Of a stretch of DNA of 64,000 nt, positions 25,037-33,558 are shown piece by piece. A program made the translations under genes and the position numbers. The stretch is taken from contig NZ_JH719942.1 in assembly GCF_000275825.1 (NCBI RefSeq), positions 1,317,914 through 1,381,913 on the forward strand, read 5' to 3'. Below the pieces are notes generated by a model, which was not told the DNA's origin, searched no databases, and worked only from the letters and a program-made list of their open reading frames with translations. How positions within the stretch are numbered: position 1 is the stretch's first letter; every line of letters begins with the position of its first letter. Origin of the DNA: Saprospira grandis DSM 2844. Its GTDB lineage: Bacteria > Bacteroidota > Bacteroidia > Chitinophagales > Saprospiraceae.

Positions 25037-26674
25037 ATGAAAAACGTTCTCTCCATATTATTTTTATTTGTGACTATCTTTTTTGCAAAAGGGCAGTTTT
25101 CTGCAGCGGATAGTCTGCGAGGTGGGCTCAGTCCCCTGCGTTCTTGTTATGATGTAGAATTTTATGATCTCTATTTGCAGATAGATTTTAATCAAAAGTC
25201 GATTCGGGGCCTCAATAGCATTCGTTATAAGGTCTTGCAAGGCTTCAATATGATTCAGCTAGACCTTTTTGAGAATATGAAGATTGATAGCATTCTGCAT
25301 GGGAGTCAACAACTTGATTTTCATCGGAAGGGGAATGCCTTTTTTGTTGATTTTGGCAATATGCAGCCTGCTGGCATCACCGATGTCATCACGGTCTATT
25401 ATCATGGCCACCCTATTGAAGCCCAAAACCCACCTTGGGATGGGGGCTTTATTTGGCGTAAGGACGAGGCGGGCAATCCCTGGCTGGCCGTTTCTTGCGA
25501 GGGTATTGGCGCTAGCCTTTGGTGGCCCAATAAGGATCATTTATCCGATGAGCCCGATAGTATGCGGATCAGAACGATTGTGCCCCCCAACCTAATGTCG
25601 GTCTCTAATGGCCAACTCCGCTCGGTCTTCAAAAATCAATATGTGGCCAATTATACTTGGGTGGTCACCTACCCCATCAATAATTATAATGTGACCCTCA
25701 ATGTGGGCAATTATACGCATTTCGAGGACCGCTACACCTCCCCTACCGACAGCAGCCAGCTGGCCATGGATTATTATGTCTTGCCCGAGCATCTGGAGCA
25801 GGCCAAAACCCAATTTAAGCAGGCCCATGAGGTCCTGGCTACTTTTGAGCAATACCTCGGCAAATATCCCTTCTGGAACGATGGCTACGCCTTGGTCGAA
25901 ACGCCCTATTTGGGCATGGAACATCAGTCGGCCATTGCCTATGGCAACCAGTTTAAAGCGGGCTACCTTGGCCGCCACCCCGAGGGTATGCCCGAGGATT
26001 TTATTATCCTTCATGAAACAGGGCACGAATGGTGGGGCAATAGCGTCAGCTGCCGAGACCATGGCGAGATGTGGCTGCACGAAAGCTTTTGTACCTATAT
26101 GGAATCCGTTTTTATGGAGGAAAAATATGGTCCCCAAGCCGCCGAACGCTACCTAAAATTCCAATACCATTATATTGAGAACAAACAACCCCTACTCGGC
26201 CCCCTACATGTCAATTTCCTAGGCAATGATTCCGATATTTATTATAAAGGCGCCCAAATGCTCCACAGCCTCCGCCAATGTTTCCAAAATGATAGCCTTT
26301 GGTGGGCCAGCCTCAAGGGGTTTTACCAAAAGTACAAAATCAATTCGGTCAATACCCAAGATTATATTCAGTTTGTCCAAGAGTTTACGGGCCAAAATTA
26401 TGGCTATTTTTTTAAGCAGTATCTAGAGGAAACCCAAATCCCTAAACTCGAATATGAGGTCTACAAAAAAGGCCGAAAACGCTTTATCCGCTACCGCTGG
26501 ACCAACTGCCGCCCAGATTTTAAAATGCCCGTTTTCTTAATCAATGAGCAAAATGAACGCCTAGCCCTTTATCCAAAAACAGAGGAATGGCAGAGCCAAG
26601 CTATCAGCAAAAAGAGAGCTAAAAATATCCAGTTTGCCTATGCCCTTTTCTTGCTCCAAGATCTTAATGATTAA
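25037..26674 (+). CDS. M1 family metallopeptidase
   Basis: 545 residues with a signal peptide (SILFLFVTIFFAKG-QF). Zinc site HETGHEWWG gives H326, catalytic E327 and H330; third ligand E349 in LHESFCTYME. The upstream exopeptidase loop reads GMEHQSAIAY in place of the classical GAMEN. The N-terminal beta saddle domain is present (ADSLRGGLSPLRSCYDVEFYDLYLQIDF). The long helical C-terminal domain of aminopeptidase N is missing, so this is the short form common in Bacteroidota. It is predicted to trim N-terminal residues from peptides in the periplasm or outside, fitting a protein-degrading or predatory lifestyle (inference). Confidence 0.93.
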   Translation: MKNVLSILFLFVTIFFAKGQFSAADSLRGGLSPLRSCYDVEFYDLYLQIDFNQKSIRGLNSIRYKVLQGFNMIQLDLFENMKIDSILHGSQQLDFHRKGNAFFVDFGNMQPAGITDVITVYYHGHPIEAQNPPWDGGFIWRKDEAGNPWLAVSCEGIGASLWWPNKDHLSDEPDSMRIRTIVPPNLMSVSNGQLRSVFKNQYVANYTWVVTYPINNYNVTLNVGNYTHFEDRYTSPTDSSQLAMDYYVLPEHLEQAKTQFKQAHEVLATFEQYLGKYPFWNDGYALVETPYLGMEHQSAIAYGNQFKAGYLGRHPEGMPEDFIILHETGHEWWGNSVSCRDHGEMWLHESFCTYMESVFMEEKYGPQAAERYLKFQYHYIENKQPLLGPLHVNFLGNDSDIYYKGAQMLHSLRQCFQNDSLWWASLKGFYQKYKINSVNTQDYIQFVQEFTGQNYGYFFKQYLEETQIPKLEYEVYKKGRKRFIRYRWTNCRPDFKMPVFLINEQNERLALYPKTEEWQSQAISKKRAKNIQFAYALFLLQDLND

Positions 26675-26691
26675 GATAAATAAGGTGTTTT

Positions 26692-26840
26692 GGGGCCTCC
26701 GCCTCCCTTCGGTCGTCGGCGCTACGCTTCAGGGCTCGCAGGTCTGCTCGGCCCTTCGTCGCTTCGCTCCTTGGTCTGCGGCTGCGCCGCCCCCTTTCGC
26801 ATCGCTAGGCCAAATGCAAGTCTTGCGCTTCGGCCATTTT
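26692..26840 (+). repeat. Stem-variable intergenic element E7 (type A end)
   Basis: Starts 17 bp after the peptidase stop. TTTTGGGGCCTCCGCC, slot-1 loop CCTTCGG, CGGCGCTACG, AGGGCTCGCAGGTCTG, CTCGGCCC, GTCGC-TTC-GCTCC slot, TTGGTCTG, CGGC-TGC-GCCG, CATCGCTAGGCC, tail with TGCGCTTCGGCC. Confidence 0.87.
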
Positions 26841-26880
26841 GGACCAACTTCTTTGCGCTTATAGGCGGCCCCATAAAAAA

Positions 26881-26908
26881 GCGCCCTGTTTCCATAGAAA
26901 CAGGGCGC
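26881..26908 (-). terminator. Intrinsic terminator after pnp
   Basis: Perfect 12-bp stem GCGCCCTGTTTC/GAAACAGGGCGC, CATA loop, followed on the minus strand by TTTTTT. 24 bp past the pnp stop. Confidence 0.92.
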
Positions 26909-26931
26909 TCACTTTATCGGCTAACTAGAAG

Positions 26932-29154
26932 TTATCGGCGATTATTTCGGCCACCGCGATCTCCACCACGGCCTCCGCCACGACGATCATCATTGCGATC
27001 ACGCTTTTCGCGAGGAGGACGCTCTACATAGCCCTCGGGCTTTTCAAGCAACACCTTGCGAGACAAACGGAATTTTCCAGAACGAGGATCAATTTCAAGT
27101 AGTTTCACTTGGATCGCCTCTCCTTCTGTCAATACTTCTTCTACATTTTCAATGCGTTCCCAAGCCAATTCAGAAACGTGAAGGAGCCCCTCACGGCCAG
27201 GCAAAAACTCGATAAAGGCGCCATAAGGCATCAACTTAACGATTTTTGCATCATAGACTTCTCCTACTTCAGGCTCGGTAGTAATTCCCTGAATAAAGGC
27301 AGCGGCTTTTTCTACATTGGGTTTTTCACCAGAAATGCGAACATAACCTTTGCCCTCTTCTTCAGTTACAGTAACCACTGTACTGGTCTCTTTTTGTAGC
27401 CCTTGAATCACCTTACCACCAGAACCAATCACGGCACCAATATAATCGGCATCAATGATGATCAGCTCCATACGAGGCGTTTGAGGCTTGAGATCTTCCC
27501 GAGCTTCAGACATGGTTTCATTCATTACGCCAAGGATGTGTAGTCGTCCCTCACGAGCTTGTAGCAAGGCCGTGCGAAGCAACTCATAATCCAAACCGTC
27601 AATCTTGATATCCATTTGTACGGCACAGATACCATCTTCGGTACCCGTTACTTTAAAGTCCATATCGCCCAAATGGTCCTCATCACCAAGGATATCGGTA
27701 AGAACAACAGAGCGGCCTTTACCGTCGGTAATCAAACCCATAGCAATACCAGAAACGGGCTTGCGGATAGGTACACCAGCATCCATAAGGCCCAAAGAAC
27801 CTGCGCAAACGGTCGCCATAGAAGAAGAACCGTTAGACTCTAGAATGTCTGAGACAATACGTACAGTATAAGGATAATCTTCGGGCATTACACGGGCCAA
27901 AGAACGGCGAGCCAAGTGACCGTGGCCTACTTCCCGGCGGCTAGTCCCTCTTGGACGTCCCACCTCATTTACAGAGAAAGGAGGAAAGTTATAGTGCAGC
28001 AAAAAGTTGTCATTGTGCAATGACAGAGCAGTGTCAATCAAGGCCTCATCCATTTTAGACCCCAAAGTGACGGTGGTCAAGGATTGAGTTTCTCCACGAG
28101 TAAAAAGGGCAGAACCGTGAGGAGCGGGTAGGTAATCTACTTCACACCAGATGTTACGCACCTCTGTGGGGGTACGGCCATCTAGGCGTTGTTGCTTACT
28201 CAAGACCACCTCACGAGCACACTCTTTCTTGAGGGCATCAAAGTAGCCACTGAAGAGATGAGACATTTCGCCCCAAGCTTCTTCGCCAAACTGTTCTGTT
28301 AGGGCGGCTTTGGTTTCGTCTTTTAGTGCTTTAAACGCATTTTTGCGGACCTTCTTATCAGAAGGAGTGCCTGCAATATCCATGAGTTTTTCGCGGCAAG
28401 CGCTATCTACAGCGGCTTTTAGCGTTTCGTTCTCTTCTTTTTCCGCTACGGGGCGGTTTTCTGTTACGCCTTTTAGCTGGCGAAGTTCGAGCTGCATTTT
28501 GCATTGCTCTTTGATGGCTTCATGGGCCACTTTGATTGCCTCGATGAGTTCCTCCTCTTGGCATTCATCGGCTTCCCCTTCTACCATAACGATATTATCC
28601 ATGCTACCGGCAATGATAAACTCCATATCGGCAGTTTCTAGCTCTGAGCGAGAAGGGTTCACGATAAACTCGCCATTGATACGAGCAATGCGCACCTCTG
28701 AGATAGGTCCAGCAAAGGGAATATCAGAAACCATAAGGGCAGCAGAAGCGGCAAAGGCGGCAAAAGCGTCGGGTAGGGTTTCTCCATCGGCAGAGATGAG
28801 GAAGATAAAGATTTGCGTCTCGTTGAGGAAGTGATCGGGGAAGAGCGGGCGGATGGCACGGTCTACCAAACGAGAAGTAAGGATTTCATATTCTGAAGGG
28901 CGGGCCTCTCTACGGAAGAAGTTGCCGGGAATACGACCTGCAGAAGCAAATTTTTCGCGATAATCTACTGAAAGAGGAAAAAAGCTCTGATCAGGGCGGG
29001 CTTCTTCAGCGGCTACGGCAGTAGCCAAAAGCATAGTGTCACCATAGCGCAGTACAACTGAACCATCGGTAAGGGCGGCAAGTTTGCCAGTTTCTAGTGT
29101 GAACTCCTTACCTGCAATAACTGCAGAGGTGCTCAAAGGGATTTGTTTACCCAT
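26932..29154 (-). CDS. pnp: Polyribonucleotide nucleotidyltransferase (PNPase)
   Basis: 740 residues. Two RNase PH-like domains (first about 10-150, second about 330-540, with the phosphate-site region GRPRGTSRREVGHGHLA), the intervening helical domain, a KH domain (DADYIGAVIGSGGKVIQG, GxxG loop) and an S1 domain (EVYDAKIVKLMPYGAFIEF). It degrades RNA 3' to 5' with phosphate and can add tails. The C-terminus after S1 is a short Arg/Gly-rich tail (RRGGGRGGDRGGRNNRR), a likely extra RNA-binding segment. Lies downstream of rpsO as in many bacteria, but element E8 and two hairpins separate them. Confidence 0.97.
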   Translation of the reverse strand: MGKQIPLSTSAVIAGKEFTLETGKLAALTDGSVVLRYGDTMLLATAVAAEEARPDQSFFPLSVDYREKFASAGRIPGNFFRREARPSEYEILTSRLVDRAIRPLFPDHFLNETQIFIFLISADGETLPDAFAAFAASAALMVSDIPFAGPISEVRIARINGEFIVNPSRSELETADMEFIIAGSMDNIVMVEGEADECQEEELIEAIKVAHEAIKEQCKMQLELRQLKGVTENRPVAEKEENETLKAAVDSACREKLMDIAGTPSDKKVRKNAFKALKDETKAALTEQFGEEAWGEMSHLFSGYFDALKKECAREVVLSKQQRLDGRTPTEVRNIWCEVDYLPAPHGSALFTRGETQSLTTVTLGSKMDEALIDTALSLHNDNFLLHYNFPPFSVNEVGRPRGTSRREVGHGHLARRSLARVMPEDYPYTVRIVSDILESNGSSSMATVCAGSLGLMDAGVPIRKPVSGIAMGLITDGKGRSVVLTDILGDEDHLGDMDFKVTGTEDGICAVQMDIKIDGLDYELLRTALLQAREGRLHILGVMNETMSEAREDLKPQTPRMELIIIDADYIGAVIGSGGKVIQGLQKETSTVVTVTEEEGKGYVRISGEKPNVEKAAAFIQGITTEPEVGEVYDAKIVKLMPYGAFIEFLPGREGLLHVSELAWERIENVEEVLTEGEAIQVKLLEIDPRSGKFRLSRKVLLEKPEGYVERPPREKRDRNDDRRGGGRGGDRGGRNNRR

Positions 29155-29248
29155 TTCTAATAATTGTTTAAGATAACGTCTGACAGCAGACCTCCTTAGC
29201 CTGCTGCTAAAAATGCAATTTGTTGTATTGCGGACAAGAACTGTGGCT

Positions 29249-29279
29249 AAAACAGAAAGGCTTGCGGGCTCTCTGTTTT
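29249..29279. terminator. Hairpin upstream of pnp
   Basis: Stem AAAACAGA/TCTGTTTT around a 15-nt GC-rich loop, between E8 and pnp. It could be a second terminator for rpsO readthrough or a processing site in the pnp leader; the sequence does not decide. Confidence 0.5.
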
Positions 29280-29286
29280 ATTTATT

Positions 29287-29427
29287 GCGTGTAGAAGGCG
29301 CGAAGCGCCTGGACTAGCGATGCGAAAGGGGGCGGCGAAGCCGCAGACCAAGGAGCGAAGCGACGAAGGGCCGAGCAGACCTGCGAGCCCTGAAGCGTAG
29401 CGCCCGCAGCTTGCTGCGGGAGGCCCC
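29287..29427 (-). repeat. Stem-variable intergenic element E8 (type A end)
   Basis: Minus-strand reading: GGGGCCT, hairpin CCCGCAGC-AA-GCTGCGGG (identical to E14), CGCTACG, AGGGCTCGCAGGTCTG, CTCGGCCC, GTCGC-TTC-GCTCC slot (as E7), TTGGTCTG, CGGC-TTC-GCCG, CATCGCTAGTCC, GGCGC-TTC-GCGCC, distal CTACACGC. Splits rpsO from pnp. Confidence 0.88.
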
Positions 29428-29439
29428 TAAAAAACAAAA

Positions 29440-29467
29440 GGGCCTCTACTAAAAATAGCAGAAGCCC
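29440..29467 (-). terminator. Intrinsic terminator after rpsO
   Basis: Minus strand: 12-bp stem GGGCTTCTGCTA/TAGTAGAGGCCC (two G-U pairs), TTTT loop, then TTTTGTTTT. Just past the rpsO stop. Confidence 0.82.
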
Positions 29468-29477
29468 CAATGGTTTC

Positions 29478-29771
29478 TTATTGATTGCGGCCCAAAGTAT
29501 CGCGGATACCTAGTTTAGCGATCAACTCACGATATTTGAGAATATCTTTCTTTGCCAAGTACTTGAGCAAAGACTTACGGTGACCAACCATTTTGAGCAA
29601 AGAACGACGAGTTGCGTGATCTTTGTGGTTGGCTTTTAGGTGCTCAGACAAGTTTTTGATGCGGAAAGATAGCAAAGCTACCTGGCCTTCTACTGAACCT
29701 GTGTTGCTGGCGCTGCCTGCGTAAGTTTCAAAAATTTCGTTTTTGGTCTCTTTAGAGAGGTAAGTTGCCAT
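29478..29771 (-). CDS. rpsO: 30S ribosomal protein S15
   Basis: 97 residues, slightly longer than the usual 89. All-helical with the S15 signature: TGSVEGQVALLSFRIKNLSEHLKAN-type helix, KDHATRRSLLKMVGHRKSLLKYL (rRNA-binding loop and helix), ending LIAKLGIRDTLGRNQ. It binds the 16S rRNA three-way junction early in small-subunit assembly. Promoter at 29832-29839; the 60-bp leader could host the autoregulation known for S15, but no specific fold is evident. Confidence 0.96.
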   Translation of the reverse strand: MATYLSKETKNEIFETYAGSASNTGSVEGQVALLSFRIKNLSEHLKANHKDHATRRSLLKMVGHRKSLLKYLAKKDILKYRELIAKLGIRDTLGRNQ

Positions 29772-29831
29772 TGTTTAAAATTTTAAATGGTTTACTAATC
29801 AAGATTGCTGAGAATCATATCTTAGCTGGGG

Positions 29832-29839
29832 CAAAAATA
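29832..29839 (-). promoter_or_regulatory. -7 promoter element for rpsO
   Basis: TATTTTTG on the minus strand matches TAnnTTTG, 60 bp before the ATG. No clear -33 box. Confidence 0.6.
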
Positions 29840-29981
29840 CGATAAATAGGGGGATAAGGAATTTTTTTTTAGGCCTTTTTCAATTTTTCAGGCATTTTCG
29901 ACTATCTTCCTTTGTCTTTGAGGCAATATTGGCCTCTAAAGGCCCTATCCCTGCACCAAAAAACGAAAATTAAAGCCAGTC

Positions 29982-31457
29982 ATGGGCAAAAAAAAGTATC
30001 AGAACTCTGTAGAGAAGACCTTGCTCGAGTGCGAAGCGATGATTGACCACGCTTTGGCCGAGGGCAAGAAGCTTCCCCCCGGTCTCTTGGCCAGCCTCAA
30101 AAAATTTAAGCTCTACCAAGATTATGTAGAAAATGGGCCTGTTTCGGATGGCAGCCGAAATGCCAATGGAACTCACCCTTTTCTGGAGTATAGCCGCCGC
30201 CAAACCCTTGGCGGGATGGCCCATCGCTCGGCCCAGGCCGAGGAGCTGCACGTTCCTTCTCAGGAAGATATGATTAACCAATTGAGTATGGTGCATGAGG
30301 ATTTGACCGCTGCGGTTTATCCGGCTCAACCTAGCTCTATTGTGTTGTTGGAAGAGCAAAAGAAGAGTGCTTTTCGCTTTTTGGGGCCTATTCCCCTCAT
30401 TCAGCGGATGACCTTTGTGGCCATTATTGCCTTATTGACCTTCTTGGGGCTATTTATGTTTGAGGAGGTAGATGCTCGCTCTGTCAATGGAAATATCCTG
30501 GATTATCAGGATCCTATGAAGTTTTTGCTCAACCAGCTATTTATTTTGGCCATTGCAGCCGCTGGTGCCTCTTTTTATGCCCTCTTTGAGGCCTATAAGT
30601 ATATATCTAATGCCTCTTTTGATGCCAAATACGAGTCTATGTACTGGATTCGCTTTATTCTAGGTATCGTTTCTGGGGTGATTTTGGCCCAGTTTATCTT
30701 TATTGACCCTACGGTTTATGGTGGCGATGCCTCTGAGGTGGCCAATCCCGCCCAGAGCCTAGGTGGCTTTATTACCTATAAGCCTATTTTGGCCTTTTTG
30801 GGCGGGTTCTCGGCTAGAGTGGTGCACAAAATCCTTACTTCTTTGATTGAAAGTTTGGAGACCTTTATTAGTGGCTCTGCCCGCGATATGGTTCGCGCCC
30901 GTGAAGAAGCCGCCAAATTGCAAATGGAAGAGCGCCTCGCCAATGTCAAAAGAGAAAATTCAGTTAATCAGGCTAGCCAACGCTTTGAGGCCGCCCTCAA
31001 GCTGCTAGAACTACAACGCAAACTGGAAAAAACTGGCGATGCCCAACAAGTTAATAGCCAACTGCAAGCCATGATTAACGATGAGCTGGCCAATGTGCAA
31101 TCGGCTACCGGCGCCAATGTTCCCAATAGCTTTGTGGCCCCTACAGAAGACCCTTTTGCCAATAATACAAATGGCGAAAATGAAACCTATGGCTTCAATC
31201 CAGAAGATATGCCCGCCGATTTGACGGTCATGCCCGGCGATATTCCCGTTCCTGTGGCTACAGAGGAAAGCAGAGATGAGTTTCCCGCTATGCCCGAAGA
31301 GCTGCCCGAAATTCCCGAATATCCCGAGAACTTTGGCGAGGAGCTTCCGCCCCTAGACCTAAATCAGGAGGAGGAATTTAAGGAGCTCGATATTCCCGAG
31401 GGCTTCAATGAGATCGATCAGGATATTCCCCTCGATCCGCCTCCCTTTAAAGACTAA
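29982..31457 (+). CDS. Multi-pass membrane protein with coiled coil and acidic tail, unknown function
   Basis: 491 residues. Cytoplasm-like N-terminus (about 1-130), then about four hydrophobic segments: FVAIIALLTFLGLFMF (~145-160), LFILAIAAAGASFYALF (~185-205), IRFILGIVSGVILAQFIF (~225-243) and a weaker ILAFLGGFSARVV (~275). A coiled coil spans about 300-375 (AREEAAKLQMEERLANVKRENSVNQ...). The last 110 residues are Pro/Glu/Asp-rich and disordered (PEELPEIPEYPENFGEELPPL). No family recognised. Followed by terminator 31477-31509. Could be a membrane scaffold; no enzyme motif seen. Confidence 0.8.
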   Translation: MGKKKYQNSVEKTLLECEAMIDHALAEGKKLPPGLLASLKKFKLYQDYVENGPVSDGSRNANGTHPFLEYSRRQTLGGMAHRSAQAEELHVPSQEDMINQLSMVHEDLTAAVYPAQPSSIVLLEEQKKSAFRFLGPIPLIQRMTFVAIIALLTFLGLFMFEEVDARSVNGNILDYQDPMKFLLNQLFILAIAAAGASFYALFEAYKYISNASFDAKYESMYWIRFILGIVSGVILAQFIFIDPTVYGGDASEVANPAQSLGGFITYKPILAFLGGFSARVVHKILTSLIESLETFISGSARDMVRAREEAAKLQMEERLANVKRENSVNQASQRFEAALKLLELQRKLEKTGDAQQVNSQLQAMINDELANVQSATGANVPNSFVAPTEDPFANNTNGENETYGFNPEDMPADLTVMPGDIPVPVATEESRDEFPAMPEELPEIPEYPENFGEELPPLDLNQEEEFKELDIPEGFNEIDQDIPLDPPPFKD

Positions 31458-31476
31458 TTTTATAGTACCTATACCC

Positions 31477-31509
31477 AAAGGCTGTTAGATAATTGAACTA
31501 ACAGCCTTT
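31477..31509 (+). terminator. Intrinsic terminator
   Basis: Stem AAAGGCTGTTAG/CTAACAGCCTTT, 9-nt loop, T-tract. It ends the preceding membrane protein transcript, 15 bp before the next gene. Confidence 0.88.
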
Positions 31510-31524
31510 TTCTTTTCTTGCACT

Positions 31525-32484
31525 ATGAGCCGCAAAAATATACTCATCCTTATTCTGGCCATGCTGTTTTTTGCTATCTGGCTGTCTCTAGCCCAGAAGT
31601 ATTACTATTGTGTCATCTTAGCGCAATGTGGCCCCCCGCCCCCCCCTGTCGATAGTAGCCAATTGGCCCATATTCCCAACGACCTTAGTGTCTCGGCAGA
31701 GGGCTTTCCCCTCTGGGAAAATTATCCAGAATTTGAGTTTGATTATGGCAGTACCGCCCCGCTCTACCTCCCCAAACAATTGGCCCTGCTCGAAGAGATG
31801 GCCCTGCTGCTCAAAAGCCAACCCCAAGCCAAACTGAAGATTATTGGCCGCTATAAAAAGGAGGAAACCCTGCCCGAACAAGCCAAACGCTACGGCAATT
31901 TGGGCCGAGCCCGCGCCCTGAGCATCGCCGATAAATTGATGGCCGAATACCAGTTGCCCAGCCAACAAATCTATATTCTAGGCGATACCATGCCCCTAAA
32001 TAAAAAGGCCTTTTATATCGATTTAGAGATTATTGGCTATCTGCCTAGCGGCCCAGAACAAGAAAAAAAGGAGGCCGAACGCTTCCGCCAAGCTTATCTG
32101 CAAGATATTAAGCGCCTGACTTATGATGGCCGCATGGCTTTTTTTCGATCGCCCGATCAACGCTTTAAGTTAGCGCCCCCCGTTTTTGGCGAGTATCTCG
32201 ATAGCTTGCAAAATTATTTGGCCCAAAATCCACAAGCCCAACTGATTGTTATTGGGCATACCGACTCTAAACTAAATGGCCAAGCCGCCCAGGAGGAAGC
32301 CCTCAGTTTTGCCCTGCAAACCAAGGCCTATCTAGAAAATAAGGGGATCAGCTGCCCCATCCAGACCCAAAGCCGCTCCAATCAAGAGCTCTTGCAAATG
32401 GATACCTTAGCCGATGGCAGCCGCGCTTTGTATAAGGCGGCCCAAAACCGCCGTGTAGAAATTTTAATCGAAGAGGTTCCTTAG
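31525..32484 (+). CDS. Membrane-anchored protein with two OmpA-like domains
   Basis: 319 residues. N-terminal hydrophobic anchor (ILILILAMLFFAIWLSLA), a proline run (GPPPPPVDSS), then two OmpA/MotB-like units: a divergent one at about 85-170 (LLKSQPQAKLKIIGRY..., NLGRARALSIADKL) and a better one at about 220-319 (YLAQNPQAQLIVIGHTDSK, QNRRVEILI). Such domains bind peptidoglycan in the periplasm, so it probably links membrane and cell wall. The start lies 15 bp after a terminator, so its promoter must overlap that hairpin, or it depends on readthrough. Confidence 0.85.
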   Translation: MSRKNILILILAMLFFAIWLSLAQKYYYCVILAQCGPPPPPVDSSQLAHIPNDLSVSAEGFPLWENYPEFEFDYGSTAPLYLPKQLALLEEMALLLKSQPQAKLKIIGRYKKEETLPEQAKRYGNLGRARALSIADKLMAEYQLPSQQIYILGDTMPLNKKAFYIDLEIIGYLPSGPEQEKKEAERFRQAYLQDIKRLTYDGRMAFFRSPDQRFKLAPPVFGEYLDSLQNYLAQNPQAQLIVIGHTDSKLNGQAAQEEALSFALQTKAYLENKGISCPIQTQSRSNQELLQMDTLADGSRALYKAAQNRRVEILIEEVP

Positions 32485-32498
32485 TAGGAGGATGTTTT

Positions 32499-32630
32499 GG
32501 GGCCTCCGCCTCGCTTCGCTCGTCGGCGCTACGCTACAGGGCTCGCTGTTCGCTCGGCCCTTCGCCGCTTTCAGCGGCTCGGTCTGGCCTTCGGCCCCCC
32601 TTTCGCATCGCTAGGCCAGCAATTGCGCTG
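32499..32630 (+). repeat. Stem-variable intergenic element E9 (type A end)
   Basis: Starts 14 bp after the OmpA-like stop. TTTTGGGGCCTCCGCC, GCTTCGC loop, CGGCGCTACG, AGGGCTCGC, CTCGGCCC, GCCGC-TTT-CAGCGGC-type slot, TCGGTCTG, GGCC-TTC-GGCC, CATCGCTAGGCC, short tail AGC-AATT-GCGCT. Confidence 0.87.
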
Positions 32631-32672
32631 ATGAAAAATAGAATAATAGTGCCTACATCCAGTTTGGACCAA

Positions 32673-33464
32673 CTACTTCCTAAACTCCATTCCTTTGCGC
32701 TCATACATCTGTTGCCAGAGCTTAATCCCATAGCGGTCGGTCTCTAGCCAATACTGAAACCAATTGAGCAAAGAGGGGCTATGCCACCAGCAGGCGGCCT
32801 CCCAATCTTCATCTGGACCTAATAGTTCGGGATCAAAGGCCCAGACAGGGGCCTCAGGGTTTCGGCTATCAAAGAGGGAGTAGACCCCAGTGCCCCAATG
32901 CAAAAAGGGGATGAGATGTGGGTAATGCTGCCAAAAGGCCCTCTGTTTTGGCTTGGCCTCTAAACTTTTGCGAGCGGCCAACAAAGCGGGGCGGCCCAAA
33001 TTGGGCAATAAGGCCAACAGGCCGCTATCTGGTCCCCAGCCCCCGGCCAAGCCATTATATAAATAGAGTTGTTGGAGCAAAGGGGGCAGGGCAAAGGGCA
33101 GGCGCTCTTCTGCGGCTTGAATATCCTGCCAATGCTGCTGCAGCTCCCAAACCCCAAAACTGGGCCGTTGCGGAAGCAATTGGGCCAATTTGCGCCAATC
33201 GCTCCAGAGCTCGGTTTGGGGGCGCCAGGCTCCCGCTTGCCAAGCTAGGCGGAACTGCGGGTAGAGCTGTCGCCAGCCCGATTTGAGGGCCAATTCTAGG
33301 GCAGCGGATAGTGTTTTGGGGTCGAGTTTATCGCTGCCTTTGGCCTGTTCTATCCGCAACTGTTGTTCGGGCAGGAGAATGGGCCAAATGCGCCATTCGA
33401 AGCGTTGCGGTCGAAAAGCTTCTTGAAGTTCGTAAGCGTAATTTTCGCCAAAGGCCCAAAGCAT
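32673..33464 (-). CDS. SMI1/KNR4 (SUKH-like) family protein
   Basis: 263 residues, cytoplasmic, very rich in Trp, Leu and Gln. The stretch LPFALPPLLQQLYLYNGLAGGWGPDSGLLAL fits the SUKH pattern (LPxxYxxFL..NG), and HLIPFLHWGTGVYSLFDSRNPEAPVWAFDPE fits its later FaddgsGd.y.lD core. SUKH proteins are often immunity proteins for contact-dependent toxins or poly-immunity members; others are housekeeping. No toxin gene is adjacent, so immunity is unsupported here. Codon use resembles host genes. Family assignment is moderately sure, function unknown. Confidence 0.68.
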   Translation of the reverse strand: MLWAFGENYAYELQEAFRPQRFEWRIWPILLPEQQLRIEQAKGSDKLDPKTLSAALELALKSGWRQLYPQFRLAWQAGAWRPQTELWSDWRKLAQLLPQRPSFGVWELQQHWQDIQAAEERLPFALPPLLQQLYLYNGLAGGWGPDSGLLALLPNLGRPALLAARKSLEAKPKQRAFWQHYPHLIPFLHWGTGVYSLFDSRNPEAPVWAFDPELLGPDEDWEAACWWHSPSLLNWFQYWLETDRYGIKLWQQMYERKGMEFRK

Positions 33465-33558
33465 AATATAAAGGGATTAAAGTGGTCAAAGTCTTGGGTT
33501 GAAGATACAAAATTCCTATTTTGCCAATGCTTCTTCCATCTAAAAAAAGCCTTAATTT

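Noticed and set aside
25592-26137. A 181-codon open frame on the minus strand inside the M1 peptidase gene
   Set aside because: It is antisense to a clear catalytic domain and has no family pattern; it reflects codon bias of the real gene.
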